From Acidobacteriota bacterium (GTDB lineage Bacteria; Acidobacteriota; Terriglobia; Terriglobales; Acidobacteriaceae): DNA of 18,582 nt. The translations under genes were made by a program, and so were the position numbers. The stretch lies in NCBI GenBank assembly GCA_021799405.1, contig JAJZAL010000086.1, forward strand, positions 1 through 18,582. The letters are read 5' to 3'. Below, one piece after another: positions 1-6,775 of this stretch (its first letter is position 1; each line of letters starts with the position of its first letter). A model generated the notes under the pieces. The model ran no database searches. It worked only from the letters and a program-made list of their open reading frames with translations, and had not been told where the DNA came from.

Positions 1-24
1 TTAACCGCCGGCTCGTTTGGCTCG

Positions 25-1863
25 GTGCCGACGATGCTGGCGGTCAGCGCACAGCCATTGGCGCATCTGCGCCCGCTGGATATTGCCGTAGTCGCCATCT
101 ACTTTGGGGTGGTGCTGTGGATCGGTTTCTACCTGAAAGGCCAGTCGAACACCGGCGAGGACTTTTTCCTGGCCGGCCGCGAGATGACGGCCTGGATTGC
201 GGGCCTGAGTTTTGTTTCGGCCAATCTCGGCTCACTGGAGCTGATGGGCTGGGCGGGGGCGGCCTATCAGTACGGCATTCTGGCCACGCACTGGTACTGG
301 ATCGGCGCAATTCCAGCCATGCTCTTCCTGGGCCTGATGATGATGCCCTTTTACTACGTGTCGAAGACGCACTCGGTCCCGGGTTATCTGAAGTTGCGTT
401 TTGGCGAACACGCCCGCATCGTGGCCGCGCTCTCCTTTGCCACGGAGATGATCCTGATGAGCGGCGTGAATATGTTTGCGATGGCCGTGGTGATGAAGGT
501 GGTCCTGGGATGGAACATCACCTTCAGCATTCTGGTGTCGTCGGTCGCGGTGGCTGTTTATGTGGGCCTGGGTGGGCTGCGGTCGGCGATCTTCAATGAG
601 GTTTTGCAGTTCGTGCTGATTTGGGGCGGCGCGCTGCTGGTGCCGATTTTGGGCCTGGTGCAGGCCGGCGGATGGGATGGCCTGAAGGCGAAGATCCTCA
701 ATAATCTGCGCTCGGACAGCTACTTTCACCTGTGGCGCGATACCGGCAGCTTTGCCGCCAACCCGATGGGCGTGCACTGGACGGGAATTGTTTTCGGTCT
801 GGGCTTTGTCATCAGCTTCGGTTACTGGACGACGGATTTTCTGGTGGTGCAGCGCGTGCTGGCGGCGCATAATCTACGCGCCGCGCGCATGGCGCCGATC
901 ATCGGATCCTTTTTCAAGATGGCAGTTCCGTTTATTGTGATTTTGCCGGGCCTGCTGGGGCTGGTGCTGCTGCAGAACCCCGATGGAAGCCGCAGGGTGC
1001 TGGTGGGTGAAAATGTGGTCGCCGCCTGCACAATGAATGGCCAGCAGGATACGGTCACGAGCCCGCAGGCGTGCTCGACGGCGATGGCGAACACGCGGCT
1101 CCCCGAGGCCTATCAACAAAAAGTCCTGAGCGGCGCGCCGGACGCTTCGCTGCACAGCTACAACGAGGCACTGCCGCTGATGATGGTGCGCTACCTGGGG
1201 CCGGGCCTGCTGGGTCTCGGCATCACCGCGCTGATTGCTGGCTTCATGAGCGGAATGGCCGGCAACGTGAGCGCCTTTTCCACGGTCTGGACCTACGATA
1301 TTTACAGGCCGCTGATCAACAAGAAGGCTTCTGACAGCCACTATGTGCTGGTGGGGCGCTTGTCGATCCTGATCGGCGTAGCGGTTTCGATCGGAGCCGC
1401 ATATCTGGTGATGCACGCGCGCGGCATCATGGACTATGTGCAGGCGCTGTTCAGCATATTTATTGCGCCGCTGCTGGCGGTGATTCTCTTTGGCATGTTC
1501 TGGAAGCGGGCCACGGCGCTCGCCGGCTTTCTCGCACTGCTCTGCGGTATCGTCTTTTCGGCAACGCTGTTTGTGTGGGTCAAGCTGAATCCCGCGGCGC
1601 TGGCCACGGTTGCGCTTTCGCCTGACGCCAAGCCGATGGCCGAGAATGTCTTTCGCGCGTTGTGGGCATTCCTCTTCAGCAGCGTCATCGTGGTGCTCGT
1701 GAGTTTGCTCACCAGGCCGCGGCCGGTGGCCGAACTGGGCGGGTTAGTGTACGGCGCGACTACGCTGCCCGCGGAAGAGCCGGTTCCGTTCTACAAGACC
1801 GAGTGGATGTGGGCGGGAGTGGCGATCGCAATCTTTGTAGCGCTGAACATTTTGTTCTGGTAA
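25..1863 (+). CDS. Sodium:solute symporter (SSS family), probable sugar/Na+ cotransporter
   Basis: Inner-membrane transporter that should couple sodium entry to uptake of an organic solute, probably a sugar. About 612 residues with some 13-14 hydrophobic segments. SSS-type features include the first helix (about residues 17-36) followed by a GEDFFLAGR-type stretch near 44-52, a GGLRSAIFNEVLQF stretch near 183-196 that matches the family's 'R.A..tD..Q' signature, and AGFMSGMAGNVSAFSTVW near 405-422. A hydrophilic loop at about 318-378 holds two cysteines (335, 350) and is longer than usual. The reading frame stays open to base 1, so the true start may lie upstream; inside the window GTG at 25 and ATG at 34 are candidates, neither with a clear ribosome site. 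It is followed by a small membrane protein and a sugar-isomerase-like gene on the same strand, which supports a sugar substrate; the exact substrate cannot be read from sequence. Family is sure, substrate is not. Confidence 0.9.
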   Translation: MPTMLAVSAQPLAHLRPLDIAVVAIYFGVVLWIGFYLKGQSNTGEDFFLAGREMTAWIAGLSFVSANLGSLELMGWAGAAYQYGILATHWYWIGAIPAMLFLGLMMMPFYYVSKTHSVPGYLKLRFGEHARIVAALSFATEMILMSGVNMFAMAVVMKVVLGWNITFSILVSSVAVAVYVGLGGLRSAIFNEVLQFVLIWGGALLVPILGLVQAGGWDGLKAKILNNLRSDSYFHLWRDTGSFAANPMGVHWTGIVFGLGFVISFGYWTTDFLVVQRVLAAHNLRAARMAPIIGSFFKMAVPFIVILPGLLGLVLLQNPDGSRRVLVGENVVAACTMNGQQDTVTSPQACSTAMANTRLPEAYQQKVLSGAPDASLHSYNEALPLMMVRYLGPGLLGLGITALIAGFMSGMAGNVSAFSTVWTYDIYRPLINKKASDSHYVLVGRLSILIGVAVSIGAAYLVMHARGIMDYVQALFSIFIAPLLAVILFGMFWKRATALAGFLALLCGIVFSATLFVWVKLNPAALATVALSPDAKPMAENVFRALWAFLFSSVIVVLVSLLTRPRPVAELGGLVYGATTLPAEEPVPFYKTEWMWAGVAIAIFVALNILFW

Positions 1864-1926
1864 GCGGAGATTGCGCCCAGCGCGGGAAGGATTCCAGAGG
1901 AAAGCTGGAAGAGAGGATTGAGTTTT

Positions 1927-2148
1927 ATGCATGGTTCCCGAATTGCCATCTGGTTTTTCATCGGCGTCTTATTGGTTGTCTACGGGGCGATGATCCTGGG
2001 CTATGGCCTCTACGAGGTGGCTACGGGTTATTATCCTCCAGGGGTACAGTTGACCAACCTGCATACGCCGATCTGGTGGGGCGGCCTGCTGGCCGCGCTG
2101 GGCGTGTTTTATGTGCTGAAGTTCCGGCCGGGACGAACGCACAAATAG
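1927..2148 (+). CDS. Small two-helix membrane protein of unknown function
   Basis: A 73-residue protein with hydrophobic helices at about residues 5-28 and 48-65, joined by a loop with YYPPG and TPIWWGG, and a basic tail (RPGRTHK). I do not recognise a named family. ATG at 1927 is preferred over the in-frame TTG at 1918 because the Shine-Dalgarno-like GAGAGGA lies just before 1918, far too close to TTG but well spaced for ATG. It lies 63 bases after the symporter and 77 bases before the isomerase-like gene on the same strand, so all three are probably cotranscribed. It could be an accessory subunit of the symporter, as small partner proteins exist for some SSS transporters, but that is inference from position and size only. 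Confidence 0.75.
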   Translation: MHGSRIAIWFFIGVLLVVYGAMILGYGLYEVATGYYPPGVQLTNLHTPIWWGGLLAALGVFYVLKFRPGRTHK

Positions 2149-2225
2149 GATTCCGCGCCTCAAAGAGAACGGACGCGGAGAAACGGCAGAGTTTGACGAA
2201 GGATTCGAATAAGGGAGTGAGCGAT

Positions 2226-3653
2226 ATGGCAGCACAGCGGACGATGACATATGGAATTTTGGTAGGAAACCGCGGATTTTTTCCCGATCATCTGGCCAAG
2301 AGCGGCCGCGAGGAGATGATCGCAGCGGTAGAAGCGGCGGGCGCCAGGGCGGTGGTGCTGGGGCCGGAGGATTCAAAGCATGGCGCTGTAGAGACCTTTG
2401 CTGAAGCGACACGCTGCGCCGACCTGTTCAAGAAACATGCGGCGGAGATTGATGGCATTATCGTCACTCTGCCTAACTTTGGCGACGAGCGTGGCGTGGC
2501 GGATGCGCTGCGCCTTTCGGGATTGAAGGTACCGGTCCTGATCCAGGCCACGCCTGACCGTTCAGACGCGATGACCATCGCCACGCGGCGTGACAGCTTC
2601 TGCGGCAAGATGAGCGCGTGCAACAATCTGATGCAGTACGGCATTCCGTATTCGCTGACCACGCTGCATACCGAGTCGCCGTCCTCGGCGGAGTTCAAGG
2701 CCGATCTGGAGTGGTTTGGCCAGGTCTGCCGGATCGTCAAAGGATTGAAGAACCTGCGCATCGGCGCCATCGGCGCGCGGCCGGCAGCCTTCAACACGGT
2801 GCGCTACTCCGAGCGCATCCTGGAGAGTAACGGCATCTCCATCGAGCCGATCGACCTGTCTGAGATCTTCGGCCGCATCAACCGGATGAAGGACAACGAT
2901 GACGCGGCGCAGGCCAAGCTGGCGGCGATCAAGGCTTACGTCAGCACGGCGGGCATCAGCGATGCGGCCCTGCTGAAGATGGCCAAGCTGGGCGCGGTGA
3001 TTGACGGCTGGATGAAGCAGACAGCGGTCACGATCAGCGCGGTGCAGTGCTGGACCTCGATGGAGGAGTTCTTCGGCATTGTTCCCTGCACCATCATGAG
3101 CATGATGAGCAACGAACTGATTCCTTCAGCCTGCGAAGTGGACGTGCCCGGCGTGCTGAGCATGTACATGCTGGCGCTGGCTTCGGGCACGCCGTCAGCG
3201 CTGCTCGATTGGAACAACAATTACGGCAACCATCCCGATAAGTGCGTGTGCTTCCACTGCTCGAATCTGCCCAAGCATTTTTTCAAGGAAGTAAAGATGG
3301 ACTACCAGGAGATCATCGCGGGTACCGTAGGCAAGGAGAATACTTTTGGCACCTGCGTGGGCCGTGTGAAGGCCGGGCCGATGAGCTTTGCGCGCTTCTC
3401 GACAGATGATCGCTGGGGTGTGGTGCGCGGCTACACCGGAGCGGGACGGTTTACCGACGATCCGCTGGAGACGTTTGGCGGCGCGGGTGTGGCAGAGATT
3501 CCGCAGTTGCAGAAACTGTTGAGGTACATCTGCCGCGAGGGCTTCGAGCACCACGTGGCGGCCAACTTCAGCGACGTTTCGAAGGCCGTGCACGAGGCCG
3601 CCCTTCGCTACCTGGGTTGGGAGAGCCACTATCATCCTGCGCTTGGGGAGTGA
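2226..3653 (+). CDS. L-fucose/L-arabinose isomerase family protein
   Basis: A cytoplasmic enzyme of 475 residues, expected to interconvert an aldose and a ketose with a divalent metal. The N-terminal half (about 1-210) looks like the Rossmann-like FucI/AraA domains (YGILVGNRGFFPDH; IIVTLPNFGDERG near 78-90; PVLIQATPDR near 103-112). The C-terminal half carries likely metal ligands by analogy with FucI: Glu304 in SACEVDVPG, Asp328 in LLDWNNNYGNHPD, and a late His in FEHHVAAN (442-443). A cysteine-rich patch (KCVCFHCSNLP, 339-349) is notable. The frame is open far upstream into the neighbouring genes, but ATG at 2226 has GGAGTGA a few bases before it and starts the conserved fold. Being next to an SSS symporter suggests a catabolic role for an imported sugar. 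Whether it acts on fucose, arabinose or another sugar cannot be told; specificity differs widely in this superfamily. Confidence 0.85.
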   Translation: MAAQRTMTYGILVGNRGFFPDHLAKSGREEMIAAVEAAGARAVVLGPEDSKHGAVETFAEATRCADLFKKHAAEIDGIIVTLPNFGDERGVADALRLSGLKVPVLIQATPDRSDAMTIATRRDSFCGKMSACNNLMQYGIPYSLTTLHTESPSSAEFKADLEWFGQVCRIVKGLKNLRIGAIGARPAAFNTVRYSERILESNGISIEPIDLSEIFGRINRMKDNDDAAQAKLAAIKAYVSTAGISDAALLKMAKLGAVIDGWMKQTAVTISAVQCWTSMEEFFGIVPCTIMSMMSNELIPSACEVDVPGVLSMYMLALASGTPSALLDWNNNYGNHPDKCVCFHCSNLPKHFFKEVKMDYQEIIAGTVGKENTFGTCVGRVKAGPMSFARFSTDDRWGVVRGYTGAGRFTDDPLETFGGAGVAEIPQLQKLLRYICREGFEHHVAANFSDVSKAVHEAALRYLGWESHYHPALGE

Positions 3654-3654
3654 A

Positions 3655-3680
3655 CAGGGAACAAATATCGGGGATCAGGG
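3655..3680 (+). repeat. Degenerate heptad string after the isomerase stop codon
   Basis: Just after the TGA at 3651-3653 the bases C-A/G-G-type recur every seven positions: CAGGGAA at 3655, CAAATAT at 3662, CGGGGAT at 3669, CAGGG at 3676. The style matches the strings around dnaJ at the right end of the window. The last unit is also the first five bases of the insertion-sequence terminal repeat, so the array may really have only three units and the match at 3676 may be coincidental. Confidence 0.4.
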
Positions 3681-3689
3681 CAAACGCAT
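3676..3689 (+). repeat. Left terminal inverted repeat of the ISAs1-like element
   Basis: CAGGGCAAACGCAT, an exact inverted match over 14 bases to 4479-4492. It lies just beyond the C-terminal end of the transposase remnant, as expected for an IS end. Confidence 0.88.
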
Positions 3690-3690
3690 T

Positions 3691-4384
3691 TCAAGACATC
3701 TCAAAGAGTCTGAATAGGAACCGGTCATCGCAGCCGGCACGTTTGAATTTTCCACGCATGGCGCCTTTGGAACTCTCTTTTTGTGCGGCGCTGATGGCCA
3801 TGTAACGGAGCACGGCCAGATTGTGCGCTCCATTTAAGGCTCGCGTTCGGTCCTGATCCTCGTTCATCACCACATCCAATCGCCAGTGTCCGCTGCGAAG
3901 GGTTTTCTGTGCTCCAGTGTTGACGGACCACCACATTGAGCCGCTCCGCCGTCAGGTCCGAACTGAGCAGGTTGTAAGCCGTTTCGGTCGTGGTTGTCTC
4001 CGCCGTTTCCCGTCTCCGCTCCACCTTGCCGATGGCCTTCACCCCTGGCCATTGGTGCTGCTTCCGGAGCCAGCCGATCTCGGGGGAAGCCGTCGTCGTG
4101 CGGGTCTCGATGCGTCCATGATCGGCCTCGACAAGCGGCTGCGTGCGGCTCGCTTGCAACTCCGGATCCTCCAGCAGCAGCACCACATCGTCGTGCAGCG
4201 TGCCTTAATTGGCTTTCAGCGCCAGCGCATAGTCGCCCTTCTGCTCCACGATCTGCTCGGCAATCGCGCGCTGGCAGTTCAGCACGTCGGTCGTCACGAT
4301 GGCGCCTTCGAGGGTCAGCAACTTGAGCAGCTTGCCGTGGCCAGGATCCTCAAGACGCTCCCAACACTCCACAAACTGCGCTAA
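3691..4384 (-). pseudogene. ISAs1-family transposase remnant
   Basis: Reading on the minus strand from 4384, the frame gives AQFVECWERLEDPGHG, the usual start region of ISAs1 transposases. Near 4330-4336 it jumps straight to KLLKLLTLEGAIVTTDV, so about 130 residues including the first part of the catalytic domain are deleted in frame. It continues through the expected D-containing block (IVTTD, then YALALKAN) to an in-frame TAA at 4205-4207, where related proteins read a glutamine before GTLHDDV. The frame resumes with EADHGRIETRT and the HWSTEN block holding the catalytic Glu (codon 3905-3907), then shifts frame at about 3890-3903. The C-terminus is read in the other frame as LDVVMNEDQDRTR...AVLRYMA...GKFKRAGCDDRFL, ending at TGA 3691-3693. 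One deletion, one nonsense codon and one frameshift make it nonfunctional. Confidence 0.9.
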
Positions 4385-4478
4385 ACTCCCTTGCGAAAGG
4401 CATCGAAGCCGTCATAGAAGCACCTTCGAGCCTGCGCGCACTCCTTCAAGGTACCTTCATGGTGCAATTGATTTTTAG

Positions 4479-4492
4479 ATGCGTTTGCCCTG
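4479..4492 (-). repeat. Right terminal inverted repeat of the ISAs1-like element
   Basis: Complement reads CAGGGCAAACGCAT, identical to the left end. It sits upstream of the transposase 5' end, with about 90 bases of decayed leader between. Confidence 0.88.
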
Positions 4493-4511
4493 ACAGGTCC
4501 GGCGCCTCGGA

Positions 4512-4540
4512 TTGACGCTCCCTTTTCCTCCACCTATAAT
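4512..4540 (+). promoter_or_regulatory. Near-consensus sigma-70 promoter of the first ompH-like gene
   Basis: TTGACG at 4512-4517 and TATAAT at 4535-4540, separated by exactly 17 bases: five of six and six of six matches to consensus. Transcription would start near 4547, giving a leader of about 160 bases. The same boxes, spacing and trailing CC recur before the second paralog. Confidence 0.85.
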
Positions 4541-4709
4541 CCTTCTTGTTCCTGCTGGCGTTTTTCGTTTGCGGTTATTGCAGCCTCTTTGCCACCCGGC
4601 CGAGAGCCTACCCGGAAATGAGACGAGGTTTTTGGCGAAGGCGCAAACGGGTCGTTCGCGTAGTGAGTCGGACAGCCGGACAGGACAGTCGAAGGAGTTC
4701 TCAATCTTC

Positions 4710-5351
4710 ATGAATCGCTTGTTCGCTACGCTTGCCTCGCTGGCCTTGGGCGGTGCGCTAATGGTTGCCGGCCAAACATCAGCCGCTCAAACCAAAATTG
4801 CCGTGATTGCCTTTCAGGCCGCAGTAACCCAGACCAATGAGTTTCAGCGCGACTTTGCCGATGTCCAAAAGAAATACCTGCCAAAGCGCCAGCAACTCCA
4901 GGCCCTGACCGACGAGATTACTACTCTGACCAAGCAATTGCAGTCACAGGGCTCCATGCTCAGCGACGCCGAGAGGGTCCAGCGGACAGAGGATATCCAG
5001 GAGAAGCAGAAGCAAGCGCAGCGCATGGCGCAGGACGACCAGAGCGACTACCAGTCGGATGTGCAGAATCTTTTCAATCTCATGGCTTCCAAGGTTGGAT
5101 CGGTCATGAACACCTACGCTCAGCAGCGCGGTTACTCAGTCGTGCTCGATGCGGGGCAAACGCAGAATCCTACGGTCATCTACGCGAATCCTACTAGCGA
5201 TATCACCAAGGCGGTCATAGAGGCTTACAACTTGAAGTCGGGTGTGCCCGCGCCGCCGGCTGCAGCCGCCGCGCCCAAACCCTCGGCGAACAAACCCGCC
5301 ACCACACGACCCGCGGCCCGGCGCGCAACACGGACGGCAAACAGCCAATAA
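4710..5351 (+). CDS. OmpH/Skp-family periplasmic chaperone, first copy
   Basis: A 213-residue exported protein of the OmpH/Skp family, whose members hold unfolded outer-membrane proteins in the periplasm on their way to the BAM complex. Residues 1-26 form a signal peptide (MNRLF, hydrophobic core, cleavage probably after TSAA or SAAQ). The mature part starts with the family's short strand KIAVIAFQAAV (29-39), then a long coiled coil rich in Gln, Lys and Glu (about 46-140), then GYSVVLDAG and VIYANPTSDITKAVIEAYN (141-174), the usual C-terminal strands. A low-complexity Ala/Pro/Arg tail (178-213) extends it beyond the ~160 residues typical of Skp. ATG at 4710 is chosen because GAAGGAG lies 12 bases upstream and the signal peptide begins there. 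A close paralog follows on the same strand. Not next to bamA or lpxD, where skp commonly sits in other bacteria. Confidence 0.88.
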   Translation: MNRLFATLASLALGGALMVAGQTSAAQTKIAVIAFQAAVTQTNEFQRDFADVQKKYLPKRQQLQALTDEITTLTKQLQSQGSMLSDAERVQRTEDIQEKQKQAQRMAQDDQSDYQSDVQNLFNLMASKVGSVMNTYAQQRGYSVVLDAGQTQNPTVIYANPTSDITKAVIEAYNLKSGVPAPPAAAAAPKPSANKPATTRPAARRATRTANSQ

Positions 5352-5370
5352 AATCCCTTTGAATCAACCC

Positions 5371-5402
5371 GATCCGAGGCCTCGCCATGCGGGGCCTCGA
5401 TC
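5371..5402 (+). terminator. Hairpin downstream of the first ompH-like gene
   Basis: GATC-C-GAGGCC (5371-5381) pairs with GGCCTC-GATC (5393-5402), ten base pairs with one bulged C and an 11-base loop, starting 19 bases after the stop. Only a short TTT follows, so it is a weak terminator candidate or an mRNA-stabilising hairpin. Confidence 0.5.
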
Positions 5403-5472
5403 CGTTTCCGGCAGGTGCTGCAATCTCCGCTCCGTGGGCCTGCGGAGGCTCGAAGATCAATCTTCAGGCTGT

Positions 5473-5501
5473 TTGACGCCCCTATCCCGCCCCCCTATAA
5501 T
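5473..5501 (+). promoter_or_regulatory. Near-consensus sigma-70 promoter of the second ompH-like gene
   Basis: TTGACG at 5473-5478 and TATAAT at 5496-5501 with a 17-base spacer, the same boxes and spacing as the promoter at 4512-4540. The rest of the 321-base gap between the two ompH genes holds the hairpin at 5371-5402 and the second leader. Confidence 0.85.
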
Positions 5502-5672
5502 CCACTAGTAGTTCCCGCTGACGTCTCTGTCCGCGTTACTGGTTGTCTCTACGTTAGCCTTTAGGCGGAGTTTCTGAGCAAGAAAACCTTGAGGCGTCTC
5601 TGAGGCAGGCAGCGACTGGTGTGCTGAACTGCAATATAGACAGCAGGAACCCCGAAGGAGCTTTTCACCCAG

Positions 5673-6344
5673 ATGAACCGTTTGCTTGCATTTGTTCTCA
5701 TGCTGGCCTCGGGCTTTGCCCTGAGCGCCGCTGCCCAAACACCGGCTGCGCCACGTGCTTCTGCGTCCCATGCGGGTACCGCACCCGCCGCAAAGGCTCC
5801 TGCCGGACCTGCCAAGATTGCTGTGATCGCTTTCCAGATCGCTGTCGCCCAAACCAACGAAGGGCAGCGTGACTTTGCCGACCTCCAGAAAAAATTCGAT
5901 CCCAAGCGCCAGGAACTTAAAACCCTCAGCGATCAGGTCGACGCTATGACCAAGCAGTTGCAGGCGGATGGTGCCAAGCTGACCGATGCTCAACGTCAGG
6001 CTCAGGCAAACGCCATCGATACGAAGAAGAAGCAGTTGGAACGTAATTCCGAGGATGCGCAGAGCGATTTCCAGCAGCAGATGCAGGAGGTCTACAACAC
6101 GCTTGCCTCCAAGGTCTATGACGTGATGGAGAATTACGCACAGGACAAGGGATTCACGCTCGTGCTCGATATCAGCTCGCAGCAGACACCTGTGCTCTAT
6201 GCCAACGCGGCCACCAACATCACCAAGGACGTGGTCGATGCGTATAACGCGAAGTCGGGCGTACCTGCGCCAGCGGCGGCGCCGCAGGCAGGTGGACTGC
6301 CCTCAGCTCCCACTCCGGCGGCTCCGAAACCGGCAGCGCACTGA
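5673..6344 (+). CDS. OmpH/Skp-family periplasmic chaperone, second copy
   Basis: A 223-residue paralog of the protein at 4710-5351. A signal peptide (about 1-22, ending SAAAQ) is followed by an Ala/Pro-rich linker of some 24 residues that the first copy lacks. Then come the conserved strand KIAVIAFQIAVAQTNEGQRDFADLQKKF (given in part: KIAVIAFQIAVAQTN near 48-62), a coiled coil to about residue 155, GFTLVLDIS, VLYANAATNITKDVVDAYN and an Ala/Pro tail. The two copies share the start of the mature domain, the K-F/Y...PKRQ heptads and the ending YN.KSGVPAP, so they are clear duplicates, perhaps forming mixed trimers (inference). ATG at 5673 is preceded by GAAGGAG 12 bases upstream, exactly the spacing of the first copy. 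It has its own promoter and a strong terminator, so it can be expressed independently. Confidence 0.88.
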   Translation: MNRLLAFVLMLASGFALSAAAQTPAAPRASASHAGTAPAAKAPAGPAKIAVIAFQIAVAQTNEGQRDFADLQKKFDPKRQELKTLSDQVDAMTKQLQADGAKLTDAQRQAQANAIDTKKKQLERNSEDAQSDFQQQMQEVYNTLASKVYDVMENYAQDKGFTLVLDISSQQTPVLYANAATNITKDVVDAYNAKSGVPAPAAAPQAGGLPSAPTPAAPKPAAH

Positions 6345-6364
6345 GGCATTGGGAACTCGGTCAG

Positions 6365-6391
6365 AAGGGCCCCGTCCCGACGGGGCCCTTT
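6365..6391 (+). terminator. Rho-independent-type terminator after the second ompH-like gene
   Basis: A perfect 11-bp stem, AAGGGCCCCGT (6365-6375) with ACGGGGCCCTT (6380-6390), and a CCCG loop, starting 20 bases after the stop codon. The U run is short (TTT including the stem end, then GCTATCTT), but stem strength and position fit a terminator. Confidence 0.82.
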
Positions 6392-6711
6392 GCTATCTTC
6401 AAATTGCCCATAAGTACCGAAGCGACAGCTGGAATTGATTCGGAATTCGGGCGCGTCTGCGGCAAAAATATCCGCTCCCGGAAGGGCGTTCTGTGGAAAA
6501 AATGTGAATATCTTCGGGGAATCGTGAAGAAAAATTCCATTTCCCCCCCTTGCCAACTCGCGGCTCATTCTGCAATGCTTTCCAACTCGTTATTTTTCAA
6601 GTAGAAGACGCTTCTCCCGTAAATTGTTGCAGAAGAAAATCGATCTCGCATCGCGCGGCCCTCTCCAGTCACTTTCCCACAATCCATCATGAATTTCCGA
6701 TGAATCCACAG
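6392..6711. other. Gene-free spacer between convergent units
   Basis: About 320 bases, more AT-rich than the genes around it, between the ompH terminator and the end of the minus-strand lpxB unit. Only short overlapping frames are present, with no ribosome site or recognisable protein. I see no RNA gene or repeat here. Confidence 0.55.
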
Positions 6712-6766
6712 CGCAAATTGATCGCACCGTTCAGCAGAGCGGCGCTCCATCGATGGGCAATTTGCG
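6712..6766 (-). repeat. Inverted repeat just after the M1-like gene
   Basis: CGCAAATTG at 6712-6720 is an exact inverted match to CAATTTGCG at 6758-6766. Inside, ATCG/CGAT and GAGCG/CGCTC can also pair. In the minus-strand transcript it starts about 10 bases past the stop codon, so it could be a 3' end structure. No U run follows, so termination is not certain. Confidence 0.45.
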
Positions 6767-6775
6767 GATAAGCTC

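Larger units (their letters stand above)
3676..4492 (-). mobile_element. Decayed ISAs1-family insertion sequence
   Basis: An 817-base element bounded by perfect 14-bp terminal inverted repeats, CAGGGCAAACGCAT at 3676-3689 and its complement at 4479-4492. Inside, on the minus strand, are pieces of an ISAs1-type DDE transposase. Full-length members are usually about 1.2-1.4 kb, so roughly a third is missing. The flanking bases (TCGGGGAT to the left, ACAGGTCC to the right) show no target-site duplication, suggesting a later rearrangement at one end or much decay. The right end stops 19 bases before the -35 box of the first ompH promoter. It cannot move by itself, but with intact ends it might be mobilised by a related transposase elsewhere. 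Confidence 0.88.

Noticed and set aside
1662..2225. Long N-terminal extension of the isomerase frame
   Set aside because: The frame is open upstream but overlaps the symporter end and the small membrane protein, has no conserved content, and the ribosome site is right before ATG 2226.
3917..4384. Plus-strand frame of ~155 residues across the IS
   Set aside because: It is antisense to the recognised transposase pieces, lacks a ribosome site and matches no family I know.
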